Shown here piece after piece: positions 5,820-13,769 of a stretch of 41,032 nucleotides of DNA. Position 1 is the stretch's first letter. Each line of letters begins with the position of its first letter. This stretch comes from Actinomycetes bacterium (GTDB lineage: Bacteria > Actinomycetota > Acidimicrobiia > Acidimicrobiales > Acidimicrobilacustridaceae), in assembly GCA_029782025.1 (NCBI GenBank), contig JAKOVR010000104.1:1-41032 (forward strand). Reading direction: 5' to 3'. Under the pieces are notes generated by a model that was given only the letters and a program-made list of their open reading frames with translations, was not told the origin of the DNA and did no database searches. The translations under genes and the position numbers were made by a program.

Positions 5820-8072
5820 GTGCCGTCGACAGGCGAAACGGCATGGCCGGATCGGCACCAACGCGCCACCCTCTCCGTGTTCGCGACGGCGACGTTCCTG
5901 GCCTCGTTCCTGCTCTTCGTGGTCGAGCCGCTGGTGGCGAAGATGCTGCTCCCTCGGCTGGGCGGCTCCCCCGCCGTCTGGAACACGGCGGCCATGTTCT
6001 TCCAGCTCGTGCTGCTCGCGGGCTACTGGTTCGCGCACATCGTCCCTCGCGTCGTGCCCCGTGCCCTGCAGGTCGGCGCGCAGGTGGGCGTCACGGTCGC
6101 CGCCGTCCTCGTGCTCCCCGTCCACCTCCCCGAGGAGTGGCGGCCCGACGCCGGGACCCAACCGGTGGTGTGGACGGTCGGCGCCCTCGCCCTCGCCGTC
6201 GGGCTCCCGTTCTTCGCCCTGTCGACCATCACCCCCACGATCCAGCGGTGGTTCTCGACCACGGGCCATCCCCAGGCGAACGACCCCTACTTCCTCTACG
6301 CCGCCGGCAACACCGGGAGCCTGCTCGGACTCATCGCCTACCCCTTCGTCCTCGAACCACTCTTCCCCCTCGACCGCCAGGCCGTCGGCTGGGCGGTCGG
6401 CTACCTGCTGTTCGTCGCCACCCTCGTCGCGTGCGGCGGGCTCCACCGCATGACCGCGCGGGCCGTGGGCAACGGCGGCGCGGTCGAGCGGAGCGAAGGA
6501 GCACCCGCCCCCCCGCTGACCGCCCAGCGGCGCCTCCGCTGGGTGGCGCTCTCCGCCGCGCCGTCGGCGGCGATGCTCGGCCTCACCCACCATGCCTCCA
6601 CCGACATCGCCGCCATCCCCCTCCTGTGGGTGGTGCCCCTCGCCCTCTACCTCGTGAGCTTCATCGTCGCCTTCGGGAGCTCCCCGGCACGGACGGTGCG
6701 CGGCGCGTCGCGGGTGGCGAAGCTGCTCGCCGTTCCGGTGGTGCTGAGCTTCCTCGGCATCGTGAGCTCGCTGTGGTTCGACCTCGTCGTCCACCTCGGC
6801 GCCTTCGTGGCGCTGGCCATCGTCGCCCACGGCCAGCTGGCGGCCGACCGGCCTCCGGCCGAGCAACTGACCGACTTCTACCTCTGGCTGTCGGTCGGGG
6901 GTGCGACGGGCGGGATCCTGGCCGCCCTCATCGCCCCGGTCCTCTTCACCACCGTGCTGGAGTACCCGATCGCCATCGTCGGGGGCCTGCTGGTGCTGCC
7001 GGCCTCCGCCTTCCCCGCGCCCCGCCATGGCCCGGGCGACGGCCGGCGCCGCGCTGCCCCGTTGATCGGCGGCGCCCTCGCCGCCGCCATCATCGTGGGC
7101 GCCACCGTGGCCCGGTCCCGAGGCAGCCAGGAGGGCCTCACCGCGGCGGTGGCGCTGTGCGGCGTGGCCCTGGGCGGTGCCTACGTGCTGGCCCGGCGCG
7201 CCGTGGGATTCGCGGCGGTGGCCGCGGCCGTCCTCCTGTCGGTCGTCCTGGTCCCCAGCCGACCCACCCTCGACCAGCGGCGCACCTTCTTCGGAGTGCA
7301 CCGCGTGTACGCCGAGCCCGAGAACGACGACCGGCACGTCCTCGTCAACGGCCAGACGGTCCACGGCATCGAGAACCGGGCGGGGCCGCACGCGTTCGAA
7401 CCCGAGACCTACTACCACCGCACCGGGCCGGCGGGACAGCTGCTCACCGCGCTGCGGGCCGAGGCACGGCCCCTCCACGTCGGCGTCGTCGGACTCGGCA
7501 CCGGCGCGCTGTCCTGGTACGGGCGGGCCGGGGACACCTACGACTACTTCGAGATCGACCCCGTCGTCGTCGACATCGCCCGCGACCCCGGGCTCTTCAC
7601 GTTCGTGAGCCGGTCGGCGGCCGACGTGCGCTTCTTCGTCGGCGACGGGCGGTTGCTGCTCGAGGACCGGGGCACCGACCGTTTCGACCTCCTGGTCCTC
7701 GACGCCTTCAGCTCGGACGCCATCCCCCTCCACCTGCTCTCGAAAGAGGCGGTGGACCTCTACCGGCACCGGCTGGCCGGCGGCGGCGTGATCGCCTTCC
7801 ACATCTCGAACCGCTTCTTCGACTTCGAGCCCGTACTCGACCGACTGGCCCGCGAGCTCGGGCTGGCGGCGCGCATCCAGGCCGACGGCGCCACCGAGGC
7901 CGAAGCCGCCGAGGGCAAGTTCGCGGCTACGTGGGTGGTCCTGGCCGCCGACGACAGCCGACTCGACCGCCTGGCCGCGGCGCCACGGTGGCGGCCGCTC
8001 ACCGGCGGCGACGCCGTCAGCGTCTGGACCGACCAGTACGCCAACCTGCTCAGCGTGTTCCGCCGCGACTGA
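5820..8072 (+). CDS. Membrane-anchored spermidine synthase-like protein
   Basis: About 750 residues in two parts. The first roughly 480 are a string of hydrophobic helices starting ATLSVFATATFLASFLLFVV, with the EPLVAKMLLPRLGGSPAVWN motif of fused MFS/spermidine-synthase proteins. The last roughly 270 are a Rossmann aminopropyltransferase-like fold: nucleotide loop VVGLGTGALSWY, acidic YFEIDP, and DLLVLDAFSSDAIPLHLLS. This family is widespread in bacteria, but polyamine synthesis is unproven for most members. The start is unclear: GTG 5820 begins just before the conserved part; TTG 5688 and GTG 5772 are in frame upstream, and an ATG at 5806 with GGAAGG is in another frame. Ends 13 nt before palindromic element E1. 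Confidence 0.85.
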   Translation: MPSTGETAWPDRHQRATLSVFATATFLASFLLFVVEPLVAKMLLPRLGGSPAVWNTAAMFFQLVLLAGYWFAHIVPRVVPRALQVGAQVGVTVAAVLVLPVHLPEEWRPDAGTQPVVWTVGALALAVGLPFFALSTITPTIQRWFSTTGHPQANDPYFLYAAGNTGSLLGLIAYPFVLEPLFPLDRQAVGWAVGYLLFVATLVACGGLHRMTARAVGNGGAVERSEGAPAPPLTAQRRLRWVALSAAPSAAMLGLTHHASTDIAAIPLLWVVPLALYLVSFIVAFGSSPARTVRGASRVAKLLAVPVVLSFLGIVSSLWFDLVVHLGAFVALAIVAHGQLAADRPPAEQLTDFYLWLSVGGATGGILAALIAPVLFTTVLEYPIAIVGGLLVLPASAFPAPRHGPGDGRRRAAPLIGGALAAAIIVGATVARSRGSQEGLTAAVALCGVALGGAYVLARRAVGFAAVAAAVLLSVVLVPSRPTLDQRRTFFGVHRVYAEPENDDRHVLVNGQTVHGIENRAGPHAFEPETYYHRTGPAGQLLTALRAEARPLHVGVVGLGTGALSWYGRAGDTYDYFEIDPVVVDIARDPGLFTFVSRSAADVRFFVGDGRLLLEDRGTDRFDLLVLDAFSSDAIPLHLLSKEAVDLYRHRLAGGGVIAFHISNRFFDFEPVLDRLARELGLAARIQADGATEAEAAEGKFAATWVVLAADDSRLDRLAAAPRWRPLTGGDAVSVWTDQYANLLSVFRRD

Positions 8073-8084
8073 GCGACGACGGGT

Positions 8085-8135
8085 CTCTGTGGGTGCGCAA
8101 TGCATCGCTCCGCGATGCATTGCGCACCCACAGAG
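8085..8135. terminator. Palindromic element E1 (24-bp stem)
   Basis: A perfect inverted repeat: left arm 8085-8108 (begins CTCTGTGGGTGCGC), loop TCC, right arm 8112-8135. It sits 13 nt after the synthase-like stop and 16 nt from the stop of the convergent VWA gene, so it can act as a bidirectional terminator. The outer arm TGTGGGTGCG is shared with E2-E4, E7 and E8, while the inner CAATGCATCGC is unique here. Confidence 0.8.
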
Positions 8136-8150
8136 GAACGCCAGGCGGGA

Positions 8151-10175
8151 TCAGCCGGCGCGGCGGCCCTTGAGGAGGGTGCGGCGCTGCTCGATGAAGT
8201 CGACGAGGACGTAATCGCCGAGGGTCTGGGGGGTGGTGAAGAAGGCCCGGCCCTTGTTGAGCTCCGTGAGCTTCTCCACGAACGCCTTGAGGTGCTGGGT
8301 GGGATCGAGCATGAAGGTGTTGATGCGGATGCCCTCCCGGGTGCAGTGCATCACCTCCTTGAGCGTGGCGTCGACCGTTTCCCGCACGGGCGGGTAGTGG
8401 AAGAACGGTTCGCCGTGGGCGTCGAGATGGGCCGTCGGTTCACCGTCGGTGATCATGATGATCTGCTTGGTGCCGCTCTGCTTGGCCAGCAGGCGGCGGG
8501 CGATCTGGAAGCCGTGCTGCATGTTGGTGCCGTAGACGAAGTCCCAGGACACCTCCGGGAGCTGCTCGGGCTTGAGCTCCCGTGCCACCTCCGAGAACCC
8601 CACGATGCCGAGGTAGTCACGCGGGTACTGCGAGGAGATGAGCGCGTGCAACGCCATCGCCACCTTCTTGGCCGGCAGGAAGTTGTCGCGCATCGGCATC
8701 GACAGCGAGAGGTCGAGCATGAGCACCGTGGAGGTGCGCACGAGCTGTTCGGTACGCTCGATCTCGAAGTCGTCGGGCGTGAGGTGCACCGGCGTGCCGC
8801 CCCCGGTGCGACGTACGGCGTTGCGCACGGTGCGCTCGATGTGGAGGTTGAACGGGTCGCCCCACTCGTAGGGCTTGGTGGAGTACTCCCGCTCGTGGCC
8901 CACGCCGACCCGCTGGAGCTCGTGCTTGGCCACCCGGTCGTTGGCCAGCTTCTTGAACAGGTCGGCCAGCGCGTTCTGCCCGATGCGGCGGATGCCGCGC
9001 GGGGTGAGCTCGAAGCGGCCCTCCTTCTGCTCGATCAGGCCGGCCTCCTCCAGCATCTTGGTGAGCTCGGCCATCCGCTCGAGGCTCTGGGCCGCCTGGT
9101 CGCCGAGCAGCTCGCGGGCCCGGTCGAGGTCGACCTCGGCCAGGGCGCCGGGGTTGGTGGCCCCGCGGAGCAGGTTCTCGAGCTGGTCGAGGTCGCCGAG
9201 CTCGCGCATCATCGCCGCGGCGTCGGCGAAGTTCAGCGGGTCCTCGCCGTAGAAGTCGTAGCGGCGGTTCCAGCCCATGTCGGGGAACATCTGGCGCAGG
9301 TTCTGGCCCAGCTGGTCGACCTGCCAGCGCAGGTCCATGTCCTCCAGCAGCTGTTCGGACAGGCCCTGGAGCTGCGCCCGCTGCTCCGGCGTCATCGAGT
9401 TGAGCATGGCCTGCATCGCCTGCATCCGCTGCGCCATCACCTCCAGCAGCTCGTCGAGGTTCTGCGGGTTCTCGGGGAAGAAGTCGCCGAAGCGATCCAT
9501 GAACCCCTCGAAGTCGGGCTCCTCGCCCCGCTGGCGCTGCTCCAGCATCTCGTTGAGCGAGGAGAACATGTCCTTCATCCGCTGGAGGTCCTCGGGGCTC
9601 AGGTTCTGCATCGCCCCGGACATCTGGTTGACGTAGTTTTGCATCAGCTGCTGGCGCAGCTGGTCGAGGAGCTCGTCGAACTTCTCGCGGGCCTCGCTGG
9701 AGGTGAAGTCGTAGTTCTGCAGGTCCCGGACCATCCCCGCGAGGTCGGGGCTGAGCATGTCGAGCTGGAGCTGCTTCTCGTCGGCGACCTGCTCGGTGAT
9801 CTCCTGGCGCCGGGCGTCACCGGACTGGCGGGCCTCCTCCCGCATCTCGTCGAGCGAGCTCCGCTCGAGGTCGATCACGTCGCGGAGCTCCTGGGCGATG
9901 TCGTCGTACACCCCGCCGAGGTTGTACTGCTCCATCCGGTCGCGGCGACGACGGCGCAGGTTCTCGAGCATCTCCTTGAGGCCCTGGAGCTCCTCGCCAT
10001 TGCGATCGTGGAAGCCCTGCTGGAGCATCCGCCGCAGGGCGGCGTTGAGATCGCCGTGGTAGAGGAGGTCGTCGTTGAGCTCGGCGAAGACGTCGTAGGC
10101 GTCGAGCTCGAACCCCGACTGCGAACCGTCCCACCGGGAGTAGGTGAAGCGCTTGCGTGCAGTCCCCCGAGGCAT
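8151..10175 (-). CDS. VWA-domain protein, MoxR partner (Rv0959-like)
   Basis: 674 residues. The first two-thirds are a highly charged helical region rich in Gln, Met and Glu (for example QRMQAMQAMLNSMTPEQR), likely an extended helical bundle. The C-terminal VWA domain (about 480-650) has the MIDAS motif DLSLS at 488-492 and ITDGE near 575, so it should bind a divalent metal. Length and layout match the mycobacterial VWA protein encoded beside a MoxR-type ATPase (Rv0959/Rv0958), a pair thought to remodel or insert cofactors into protein complexes. The matching ATPase here is at 13770-15170, separated by three unrelated genes. ATG 10175 has TACCCT 6 nt upstream and no ribosome site, so it is probably leaderless. 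E2 lies about 40 nt upstream. Confidence 0.9.
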   Translation of the reverse strand: MPRGTARKRFTYSRWDGSQSGFELDAYDVFAELNDDLLYHGDLNAALRRMLQQGFHDRNGEELQGLKEMLENLRRRRRDRMEQYNLGGVYDDIAQELRDVIDLERSSLDEMREEARQSGDARRQEITEQVADEKQLQLDMLSPDLAGMVRDLQNYDFTSSEAREKFDELLDQLRQQLMQNYVNQMSGAMQNLSPEDLQRMKDMFSSLNEMLEQRQRGEEPDFEGFMDRFGDFFPENPQNLDELLEVMAQRMQAMQAMLNSMTPEQRAQLQGLSEQLLEDMDLRWQVDQLGQNLRQMFPDMGWNRRYDFYGEDPLNFADAAAMMRELGDLDQLENLLRGATNPGALAEVDLDRARELLGDQAAQSLERMAELTKMLEEAGLIEQKEGRFELTPRGIRRIGQNALADLFKKLANDRVAKHELQRVGVGHEREYSTKPYEWGDPFNLHIERTVRNAVRRTGGGTPVHLTPDDFEIERTEQLVRTSTVLMLDLSLSMPMRDNFLPAKKVAMALHALISSQYPRDYLGIVGFSEVARELKPEQLPEVSWDFVYGTNMQHGFQIARRLLAKQSGTKQIIMITDGEPTAHLDAHGEPFFHYPPVRETVDATLKEVMHCTREGIRINTFMLDPTQHLKAFVEKLTELNKGRAFFTTPQTLGDYVLVDFIEQRRTLLKGRRAG

Positions 10176-10181
10176 CTGGCC

Positions 10182-10187
10182 AGGGTA
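10182..10187 (-). promoter_or_regulatory. -10 box of the VWA gene, leaderless start
   Basis: TACCCT on the minus strand, 6 nt before the ATG at 10175. The -35 is not obvious. Element E2 lies just upstream at 10214-10262. Confidence 0.45.
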
Positions 10188-10213
10188 CCGCCGCCAGCCG
10201 ACGATGCGCCCCG

Positions 10214-10262
10214 CCCTTGGGTGCGTAAGGGTGCGCTATGCGCGCCCTTACGCACCCAAGGG
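10214..10262. terminator. Palindromic element E2 (23-bp stem)
   Basis: Left arm 10214-10236, loop TAT, right arm 10240-10262; 22 Watson-Crick pairs and one G.T pair. It follows the MBOAT stop (10279, minus strand) by 17 nt, so it should end that transcript, and lies upstream of the VWA start. The core 10217-10259 is identical to 35316-35358 (E8), including the G.T irregularity, which points to recent copying rather than independent origin. Confidence 0.75.
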
Positions 10263-10278
10263 CCGGGGAGGACGGCGG

Positions 10279-11694
10279 TCAGAACTGGAAGTAGATGAAG
10301 GTGACCGTGGGCTGGCCGCTGAAGAGCACGATGCCGGCGAGCGCGGCCCCGGCCGCGGCGCCGGCCAGCAGGGGGCGGCGGAGCGCCAGCTGGAAGGGGC
10401 TGGCGGACCGGCGGCCGAGCAGGTCGATGCCCACGACGGCGGCGGCCCAGATCACGACCTGGGCGCCGAAGCCGCCGGGAAGGGGGCTGCCTCCGGGGTC
10501 GAACACGCCCCGCAGGACCGTGACCGCTTCCGCGAACGACCGGGCCCGGAAGAACACCCACGCCACGGCGACGAGGACGAAGGTGCCGACCATCTGAGGC
10601 AGCTGGGCCAGGCCGACGGTGTCGTCCGCCGCCCGCTCGGGGCGGCCCCGCCGCCACAGTCGTTCGACCACCAGGTACGCGCCGTGCAGCCCGCCCCACA
10701 TCACGAACGTCCACGCCGCCCCGTGCCACAGCCCCCCGAGGAGCATCGTGATCATCAGGTTCCGGTAGGTGCGGGCCCGACCGGTGCGGTTGCCGCCGAG
10801 CGGGATGTAGAGGTAGTCGCGGAGCCAGGTCGACAGCGAGATGTGCCACCGCCGCCAGAACTCGCTGACCGACCGCGACAGGTAGGGCTGGGTGAAGTTG
10901 TGCACCAGGTCCACGGAGAACAGGCGGGCGCTGCCACGGGCGATGTCGGTGTAGCCGGAGAAGTCGGCGTAGATCTGCACCGAGAAGGCGAGGATCCCGG
11001 CCAGCGAGAGCAGCGTGCCGGGGCGGGCGTCGGCGAAGGCGGCGTCGGCGACCTTGGCGACGGGGTCGGCGATGACGACCTTCTTGGCCAGGCCGCTGAC
11101 GATCAGGAGGAGCGCCGACCCCACCCGCCGGGACGAGGGCCGGGGGCGATCGGCCTCGATCTGGGGCAGCAGGCGGATGGGCCGGGAGATCGGGCCGGCG
11201 ATCAGCTGCGGGAAGAAGGCGACGAAGGTGGCGAAGTCGAGCAGCCGACGGGACGGGGGCACCCGGCGGCGGTACACGTCGATCGTGTAGGCCATCGACT
11301 GGAACGTGTAGAAGGAGATCCCGTAGGGCAGGAGGATCTGGAGGGTCGGGGCCGACGTGGAGAGGCCGAAGCGCCCCAACAGCTCGGCCCCCTGGGTGAC
11401 GAAGAACCCGGCGTACTTGAAGAAGCCCAGCACGACGAGGTTCACGGCCAGGCTGACCGTCAGGATGGCCTTGCGGGTGCGACCGGGTCGGTCGGGTTCG
11501 AGCGCCCGGCCCACGGCGTAGTCGACGCCGGTGGTGAAGAGCAGGAGGAGCAGGAAGCGCCAGTCGAACCAGGCGTAGAACACGTAGGAGACGGCGAGCA
11601 GCCACGCCTGTCGCGCCGCCCGCGGCCGGAGGAGCCAGAACACGCACACCGCCAGGGGCAGGAAGAGCGCGTACTGCAGCGAGTTGAACGCCAC
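10279..11694 (-). CDS. MBOAT-family membrane O-acyltransferase
   Basis: About 471 residues with many membrane helices, beginning VAFNSLQYALFLPLAVCVFW, a typical AlgI/DltB-like N-terminus. Conserved blocks seen: FFKYAGFF, LLPYGISFYTFQSMAYTIDV, FFPQLIAGPI, IYADFSGYTDIARGSA, FWRRWHISLSTWLRDYLYIPLGGNR and LLGGLWHGAAWTFVMWG, whose His is the presumed catalytic residue. The family moves acyl groups across the membrane onto extracellular polymers such as alginate or other glycans; the acceptor is unknown. No SGNH partner lies adjacent. Start: GTG 11694 matches the family N-terminus and has TACGGT 6 nt upstream; an ATG at 11733 would overlap the start of the divergent GH1 gene. E2 follows the stop. 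Confidence 0.93.
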   Translation of the reverse strand: MAFNSLQYALFLPLAVCVFWLLRPRAARQAWLLAVSYVFYAWFDWRFLLLLLFTTGVDYAVGRALEPDRPGRTRKAILTVSLAVNLVVLGFFKYAGFFVTQGAELLGRFGLSTSAPTLQILLPYGISFYTFQSMAYTIDVYRRRVPPSRRLLDFATFVAFFPQLIAGPISRPIRLLPQIEADRPRPSSRRVGSALLLIVSGLAKKVVIADPVAKVADAAFADARPGTLLSLAGILAFSVQIYADFSGYTDIARGSARLFSVDLVHNFTQPYLSRSVSEFWRRWHISLSTWLRDYLYIPLGGNRTGRARTYRNLMITMLLGGLWHGAAWTFVMWGGLHGAYLVVERLWRRGRPERAADDTVGLAQLPQMVGTFVLVAVAWVFFRARSFAEAVTVLRGVFDPGGSPLPGGFGAQVVIWAAAVVGIDLLGRRSASPFQLALRRPLLAGAAAGAALAGIVLFSGQPTVTFIYFQF

Positions 11695-11700
11695 GGCCAC

Positions 11701-11706
11701 ACCGTA
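11701..11706 (-). promoter_or_regulatory. -10 box of the MBOAT gene
   Basis: TACGGT on the minus strand, 6 nt before GTG 11694. It supports the shorter start over ATG 11733. No clear -35. Confidence 0.35.
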
Positions 11707-11731
11707 CGCAGCGATGTGCTCGAATGCGGCC

Positions 11732-12955
11732 ATGACCTTCCCCGACGGCTTCATCTGGGGGTCGGCCGCATCGTCGACCCAGACCGAGGGGGCGGCGCCC
11801 CGCAGTGACTGGGCCCGGTGGGAGCAGCTGGGCAAGGTGCCCCCCTCCGGCGAGGGCAACGGCTTCACCACCAACTACGCCCGCGACTTCTCGATGCTGG
11901 CGGAGTACGGCCTCACCCACCACCGGCTGTCGCTCGAATGGGCCCGCCTCGAGCCCTACGAGGGCAAGCACGACCAGGACGCCGTCGACCACTACCGCGC
12001 CGTGCTCCAGTCGGCCCGCGACCACGGGATCGCCGTGTGGGTGTGCCTCCACCACTTCACCCTCCCCGGCTGGTTCGGGGACGACATGGGCGGGTTCCTC
12101 GACGAGCGCGCCCGGTCCTACCACTGGGCCCGGCACGTGGACTGGGTGGCCGAGACCTTCGGCGACCTCGTCCACGGGTGGAAGCCCATCAACGAGCCCG
12201 TGGCCTACGCCGCCGCCGGCTACCTCTTCGGCGTCAACCCGCCCGGCGAGGCCGACATGGCCCGGTTCTTCAAGGCCCTGCAGGCCACCCACCTCGCCAA
12301 CCACGACGCCTGGCGCCTGCTGCGCAGCGGCGCCCAGCCGGTGGCCACGATCATGAACCTCCAGCCCACCTACCCGGCGACCCGCGGCCGGGAGCCCACC
12401 GAACGGGACGCGGCGAACCGCAACGCCGAACTGTTCGACCACGTGCTCTTCGGCTCCTGGATCAAGGCGCTCCGCGAGGGCGTGCTCAGCCTGCCCACCC
12501 TCCCCGACCTCGAGGTGGAGGGCATGGCCGGCTCCTTCGACTACGTGGGGTTCTCGTATTACAACGCCAACGCCATCTACGCCGACCTCACCACGGGCCC
12601 CTATCCCCTCGACGCCCGCGTCGGACCGATGGGCTACGCGCCGTGGCCCGAGGGGTTGGGCATCGTCCTGCGGCGGCTGGCCGACGAGCTGCCGGGCAAG
12701 CCCCTCCTCGTCGCCGAGTGCGGCTTCGGTACCGACGACGACCGGTGGCGCACGGATCTTCTCCGCGACTCGATCGAGGAGGTGCGCCGGGCCATCGACG
12801 ACCGCGTCCCGGTGGAGGGGTTCTTCCACTGGACCGCCGTCGACAACTACGAGTGGGACCACGGCTACGACGTCCGGTTCGGGCTGTTCGACCGCGACCG
12901 CAACCCCAAGGAATCGGCCGAGCTGGCCCGGGCCTACGCCATGGGCGAGCGATGA
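11732..12955 (+). CDS. Glycoside hydrolase family 1 (beta-glucosidase-like)
   Basis: 407 residues with the GH1 barrel pattern: FPDGFIWGSAASSTQTEG at the N-terminus, HHRLSLEWARLEP, acid/base Glu155 in WKPINEP, FSYYNAN, and the nucleophile Glu329 in LLVAECGFGTDDD. The usual ENG around the nucleophile is ECG here, and the N-terminal QIEG is QTEG. The C-terminus keeps GFFHWTAVDNYEWDHGY and RFGLFDRDR. No signal peptide, so an intracellular beta-glycosidase acting on imported oligosaccharides. It is slightly short for the family (usually 440-470). The ATG at 11732 overlaps (as CATG) a possible divergent MBOAT start, and TCGAAT lies 6 nt before it, hinting at leaderless initiation. rpiA follows after 28 nt, so the two may be co-transcribed. 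Confidence 0.92.
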   Translation: MTFPDGFIWGSAASSTQTEGAAPRSDWARWEQLGKVPPSGEGNGFTTNYARDFSMLAEYGLTHHRLSLEWARLEPYEGKHDQDAVDHYRAVLQSARDHGIAVWVCLHHFTLPGWFGDDMGGFLDERARSYHWARHVDWVAETFGDLVHGWKPINEPVAYAAAGYLFGVNPPGEADMARFFKALQATHLANHDAWRLLRSGAQPVATIMNLQPTYPATRGREPTERDAANRNAELFDHVLFGSWIKALREGVLSLPTLPDLEVEGMAGSFDYVGFSYYNANAIYADLTTGPYPLDARVGPMGYAPWPEGLGIVLRRLADELPGKPLLVAECGFGTDDDRWRTDLLRDSIEEVRRAIDDRVPVEGFFHWTAVDNYEWDHGYDVRFGLFDRDRNPKESAELARAYAMGER

Positions 12956-12983
12956 GCGTCGCCGGCATGGGAGAGTGACGCCC

Positions 12984-13667
12984 ATGAGCCAGGATCCCGA
13001 ACGGGCCAAGGAGCAGGCCGGGCGCCACGCCGCCGGCTACGTCAGCGACGACATGCGGGTGGGGCTCGGCACCGGCTCCACCGTCCGGTACACGATCCTC
13101 GAGCTGGGCGAGCGGGCCAAGGCCGGCCTCGACATCGTGTGCACCGCCACCTCGCAGCAGACCCACGACCTGGCGTCCTCGCTCGGCCTGCGGGTGGTGC
13201 CCCCCGACCAGCTCGGTGGGCTCGACATCGCCATCGACGGCGCCGACGAGGTCGACCGCGACTTCAACCTGACCAAGGGCGGCGGCGGCGCCCACACGCG
13301 GGAGAAGATCGTGGCCGAGATGGCGCCGCGGTTCATCGTCGTGGTCGACCGCTCGAAGATGGTCGATCACCTCGGCCCGTTCGGGACCCCGCTGGAGGTG
13401 CTCGACTTCGCCCCCGGCCTCGTGGCCGACAAGGTCCGCTCTCTCGGCGCCGCCCACGTCGACACCCGCGAGGCGCGGAGCGACAACGGGAACCTGATCA
13501 TGGACGCCCACTTCGGCGTCATCGAGGACCCGGTCTGGCTGGGCCAGCAGCTCAAGCGGATCACCGGGCTGGTCGAGCACGGGATCTTCCCCGGCAACCT
13601 GGTGGAACGGGTGGTGGTGGCCGACCCGAACGGGGTCGAGGTGCTCACCCGGTTCGGCCCCGACTGA
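12984..13667 (+). CDS. rpiA: Ribose-5-phosphate isomerase A
   Basis: 227 residues; interconverts ribose 5-phosphate and ribulose 5-phosphate in the pentose phosphate pathway. Seen: phosphate-binding GLGTGST (27-33), DGADEV (85-90) with the catalytic Asp pair, LTKGGGGAHTREK with Lys98 and the base Glu107, and LDFAP further on. Start ATG 12984 has GGGAGAG 8 nt upstream; a GTG at 12975 is too close to that site. It follows the GH1 gene by 28 nt in the same direction. Element E3 begins 9 nt after the stop. Confidence 0.96.
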   Translation: MSQDPERAKEQAGRHAAGYVSDDMRVGLGTGSTVRYTILELGERAKAGLDIVCTATSQQTHDLASSLGLRVVPPDQLGGLDIAIDGADEVDRDFNLTKGGGGAHTREKIVAEMAPRFIVVVDRSKMVDHLGPFGTPLEVLDFAPGLVADKVRSLGAAHVDTREARSDNGNLIMDAHFGVIEDPVWLGQQLKRITGLVEHGIFPGNLVERVVVADPNGVEVLTRFGPD

Positions 13668-13675
13668 CACGCCGT

Positions 13676-13727
13676 CTCTCGTGGGTGCGTATTTTGCGCG
13701 GTCGCGTACAAATCGCCCCCCCGAGAG
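13676..13727. terminator. Degenerate palindromic element E3
   Basis: Arms 13676-13700 and 13703-13727 pair at 19 of 25 positions, keeping the outer CTCTCG/CGAGAG and the GTGGGTGCG and GCGGTCGCG landmarks of E4. It looks like a decayed copy of the E4/E7 type. It lies between convergent rpiA and the MoxR-like gene. Confidence 0.6.
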
Positions 13728-13769
13728 CCACGCCGTGGTCGGGCGAGACTCGGTCGGGCGAGGGGCGGC

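Noticed and set aside
5806..6453. ATG 5806 with GGAAGG as start of the synthase-like protein
   Set aside because: It is in a different frame from the conserved protein; using it would require a frameshift for which there is no other sign.
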